Source: Chloroflexota bacterium (lineage in GTDB: Bacteria > Chloroflexota > Anaerolineae > Anaerolineales > Villigracilaceae). From it: a DNA stretch of 51,717 bases. This document shows positions 50,422 through 51,717 of the stretch, piece after piece. How positions within the stretch are numbered: position 1 is the first letter of the stretch; every line of letters starts with the position of its first letter. The DNA is taken from the NCBI GenBank assembly GCA_029782225.1, contig JAKOVF010000029.1:1-51717 (forward strand), in the 5' to 3' direction. The notes under the pieces were generated by a model, which saw nothing but the letters and a program-made list of their open reading frames with translations, had not been told where the DNA came from and made no database searches. The position numbers and the translations under genes are program-made.

Positions 50422-51717
50422 ATGAAACAAAAACTGCTTGCAATCTGCCTTGTCTTCCTTTTGACGTTTGGCATCGTAGGTGGGGCCTCAGCACAAAGTT
50501 ATTCATTTAGCCTGGATAAGGAAGTGGTGAACGTCTTCTGGAATTCAGACGGGACACAGAGCCTGGATTACGTGTTTACGTTCACCAATCAACCCGGTGC
50601 ACACGTTATCGACTTTGTGGACGTGGGCCTGCCAAACAGTAACTATCAATACAACAGCATCACTGCAGATGTAAACGGCAATCCCGTTGGAATTTCTACA
50701 GACTACCAGGGAACAGGCTCGGGCGTTGCCGTCGATTTAGGCGGGCAGGCCATTCAACCAGGTCAGACCGGAAGCGTTCACGTTTCTGTCGGCCAGGTCT
50801 CAAACGTCATTTATCCCGATGACAAGGATCAAAACTACGCATCCGCAGACTTCGCGCCGACTTATTTCGACGGTCAATTTGTTGTCGGCAGTACAGACCT
50901 GACCGTCACGTTTCATCTTCCACCTGGTGTTAAACCTGAAGAACCTCGCTGGCACAGCGCGCCCTCCGGTTTCCCCTCAGAGCCGCAAACCGGCCTCGAC
51001 AGTGAAGGCCGCGTCACCTATACGTGGCAGAACCCAAGTGCAACCGGCTCGCAACAGTACACGTTTGGCGCGTCCTTTCCAAAAACGTATGTTCCCGCGA
51101 CTGCAATCGTCACGCCGCCCGCCTTTGATATTAATGGGCTGATCAGTTCGATTCTCAAGGGCCTGGGCCCACTGCTGTTTTGCTGTTTTTTCTTCTTCAT
51201 GTTTGTCGGGCTGCCGGTGATGACTGCCGTCGGCAACAATCGCCGCAAACTTCAGTACATGTCGCCGAAGATCGCCATTGAAGGACACGGTATCAAACGC
51301 GGACTCACCGCCGTCGAAGCCGGGATCCTCATGGAACAGCCGCTCGATAAAGTCATGACCATGATCCTGTTTGGTGTGGTCAAGAAGGGTGCGGCCACTG
51401 TTACGAAACGTGACCCACTCACCCTCACGGTCAATGAACCGCTTCCTGCGGATCTGCATGATTACGAGACCAAGTTCCTGCAAGCCTTCAAGGAGACCGG
51501 TGTAAATGAGCGCCGTAAAGCTCTCCAGGATATGACCGTTGCTCTTGTGAAATCTGTCTCCGAAAAAATGAAGGGCTTCAGCCGCAACGAGACCATTGAA
51601 TATTACAAGCGCATCATGGAGTCGGCCTGGGAGCAGGTGCAAAAAGCCGACACACCCGAAGTACAGATGGCCTTCTTCGATCAGCAGCTTGAATGGACGA
51701 TGCTCGACAAGGATTAC
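50422..51717 (+). CDS. DUF2207-family membrane protein, N-terminal part, cut by window edge
   Basis: 432 codons to the window end without a stop. Signal peptide (MKQKLLAICLVFLLTFGIVG, GASAQ), then an extracellular beta-rich domain typical of DUF2207 (YSFSLDKEVVNVFWNSDGTQ, VTFHLPPGVKPEEPRWHSAP, VTYTWQNPSATGSQQYTFGA). A membrane helix follows at about 245-275 (GPLLFCCFFFFMFVGLPVMT), then a cytoplasmic region (LTAVEAGILMEQPLDKVMTM, ILFGVVKKGAATV), which is the family pattern of a degradation-resistant winged-helix-like segment. The ATG at 50422 has GGAGGG five bases upstream. DUF2207 proteins have no settled function. Confidence 0.85.
   Translation, partial: MKQKLLAICLVFLLTFGIVGGASAQSYSFSLDKEVVNVFWNSDGTQSLDYVFTFTNQPGAHVIDFVDVGLPNSNYQYNSITADVNGNPVGISTDYQGTGSGVAVDLGGQAIQPGQTGSVHVSVGQVSNVIYPDDKDQNYASADFAPTYFDGQFVVGSTDLTVTFHLPPGVKPEEPRWHSAPSGFPSEPQTGLDSEGRVTYTWQNPSATGSQQYTFGASFPKTYVPATAIVTPPAFDINGLISSILKGLGPLLFCCFFFFMFVGLPVMTAVGNNRRKLQYMSPKIAIEGHGIKRGLTAVEAGILMEQPLDKVMTMILFGVVKKGAATVTKRDPLTLTVNEPLPADLHDYETKFLQAFKETGVNERRKALQDMTVALVKSVSEKMKGFSRNETIEYYKRIMESAWEQVQKADTPEVQMAFFDQQLEWTMLDKDY

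Overview
The window looks like a chromosomal piece of a Chloroflexota bacterium, most likely of the Anaerolineae. This rests on gene content and style, not on a search. The signs are lipoproteins and secreted proteins with Thr/Pro-rich linkers, a CdaA/YbbR pair beside coaE and der, methylmalonyl-CoA genes, a DUF2089 regulator, and many palindromic intergenic repeats. Base composition is moderate (roughly 50-58% GC) and genes lie on both strands in short operons. Almost everything is chromosomal housekeeping or metabolism. The one clear mobile element is an IS630-family insertion.

Layout. 1-2.4 kb: the end of a molybdenum hydroxylase operon (large subunit cut by the window edge, 2Fe-2S subunit), a DUF442-type phosphatase, a FlK-like thioesterase and a small lipoprotein. 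2.4-8.4 kb: clpB, a membrane-anchored pseudopilin-like protein, an unknown protein and recJ. 8.4-13 kb: a ROK regulator with tandem palindromic operators, followed by a three-gene sugar ABC importer without its ATPase. 13-19.1 kb (minus strand): hypA-hypB-hypF-hypC-hypD plus a TolB-like lipoprotein, for NiFe-hydrogenase maturation; hypE is not present. 19.2-19.7 kb: rnpB (RNase P RNA), carrying a palindromic repeat in what should be the P12 region and a second copy of its own 3' end just downstream. 19.9-24.8 kb: coaE fused to a GNAT-like domain, cdaA, ybbR and der.

24.8-28.3 kb: an EamA transporter gene split by a 1167-bp IS630 element with a TA target duplication; a TPR protein lies upstream. 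28.4-34.2 kb: a 7TM-GAF sensor kinase without the phospho-acceptor histidine, a LysM protein, an LCP protein and a tyrosine-recombinase-like protein without its catalytic tyrosine. 34.2-38.5 kb (minus): tilS, methylmalonyl-CoA epimerase, a CYTH protein, a gene remnant, a CoA-binding protein and a membrane protein. 38.7-43 kb: htpG, an M20 peptidase and a tandem GNAT protein. 43-45 kb: a DUF2089 regulator with a palindromic operator and a protein with about 13 repeats of 29 residues. 45.2-49.5 kb: a two-subunit CoA-transferase, a PilZ protein, a small membrane protein and the methylmalonyl-CoA mutase large subunit. 49.9 kb to the end: a zinc-ribbon membrane protein and a DUF2207 protein cut by the window edge.

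Common threads: acyl-CoA metabolism (mutase, epimerase, CoA-transferase, thioesterase), cyclic-di-AMP synthesis next to cell-envelope genes, and at least four families of small palindromic repeats that sit inside operons, in 5' leaders and inside an RNA gene. The best candidates for undescribed biology are the DUF2089/solenoid pair and the His-less kinase/LysM/LCP/inactive-recombinase cluster.
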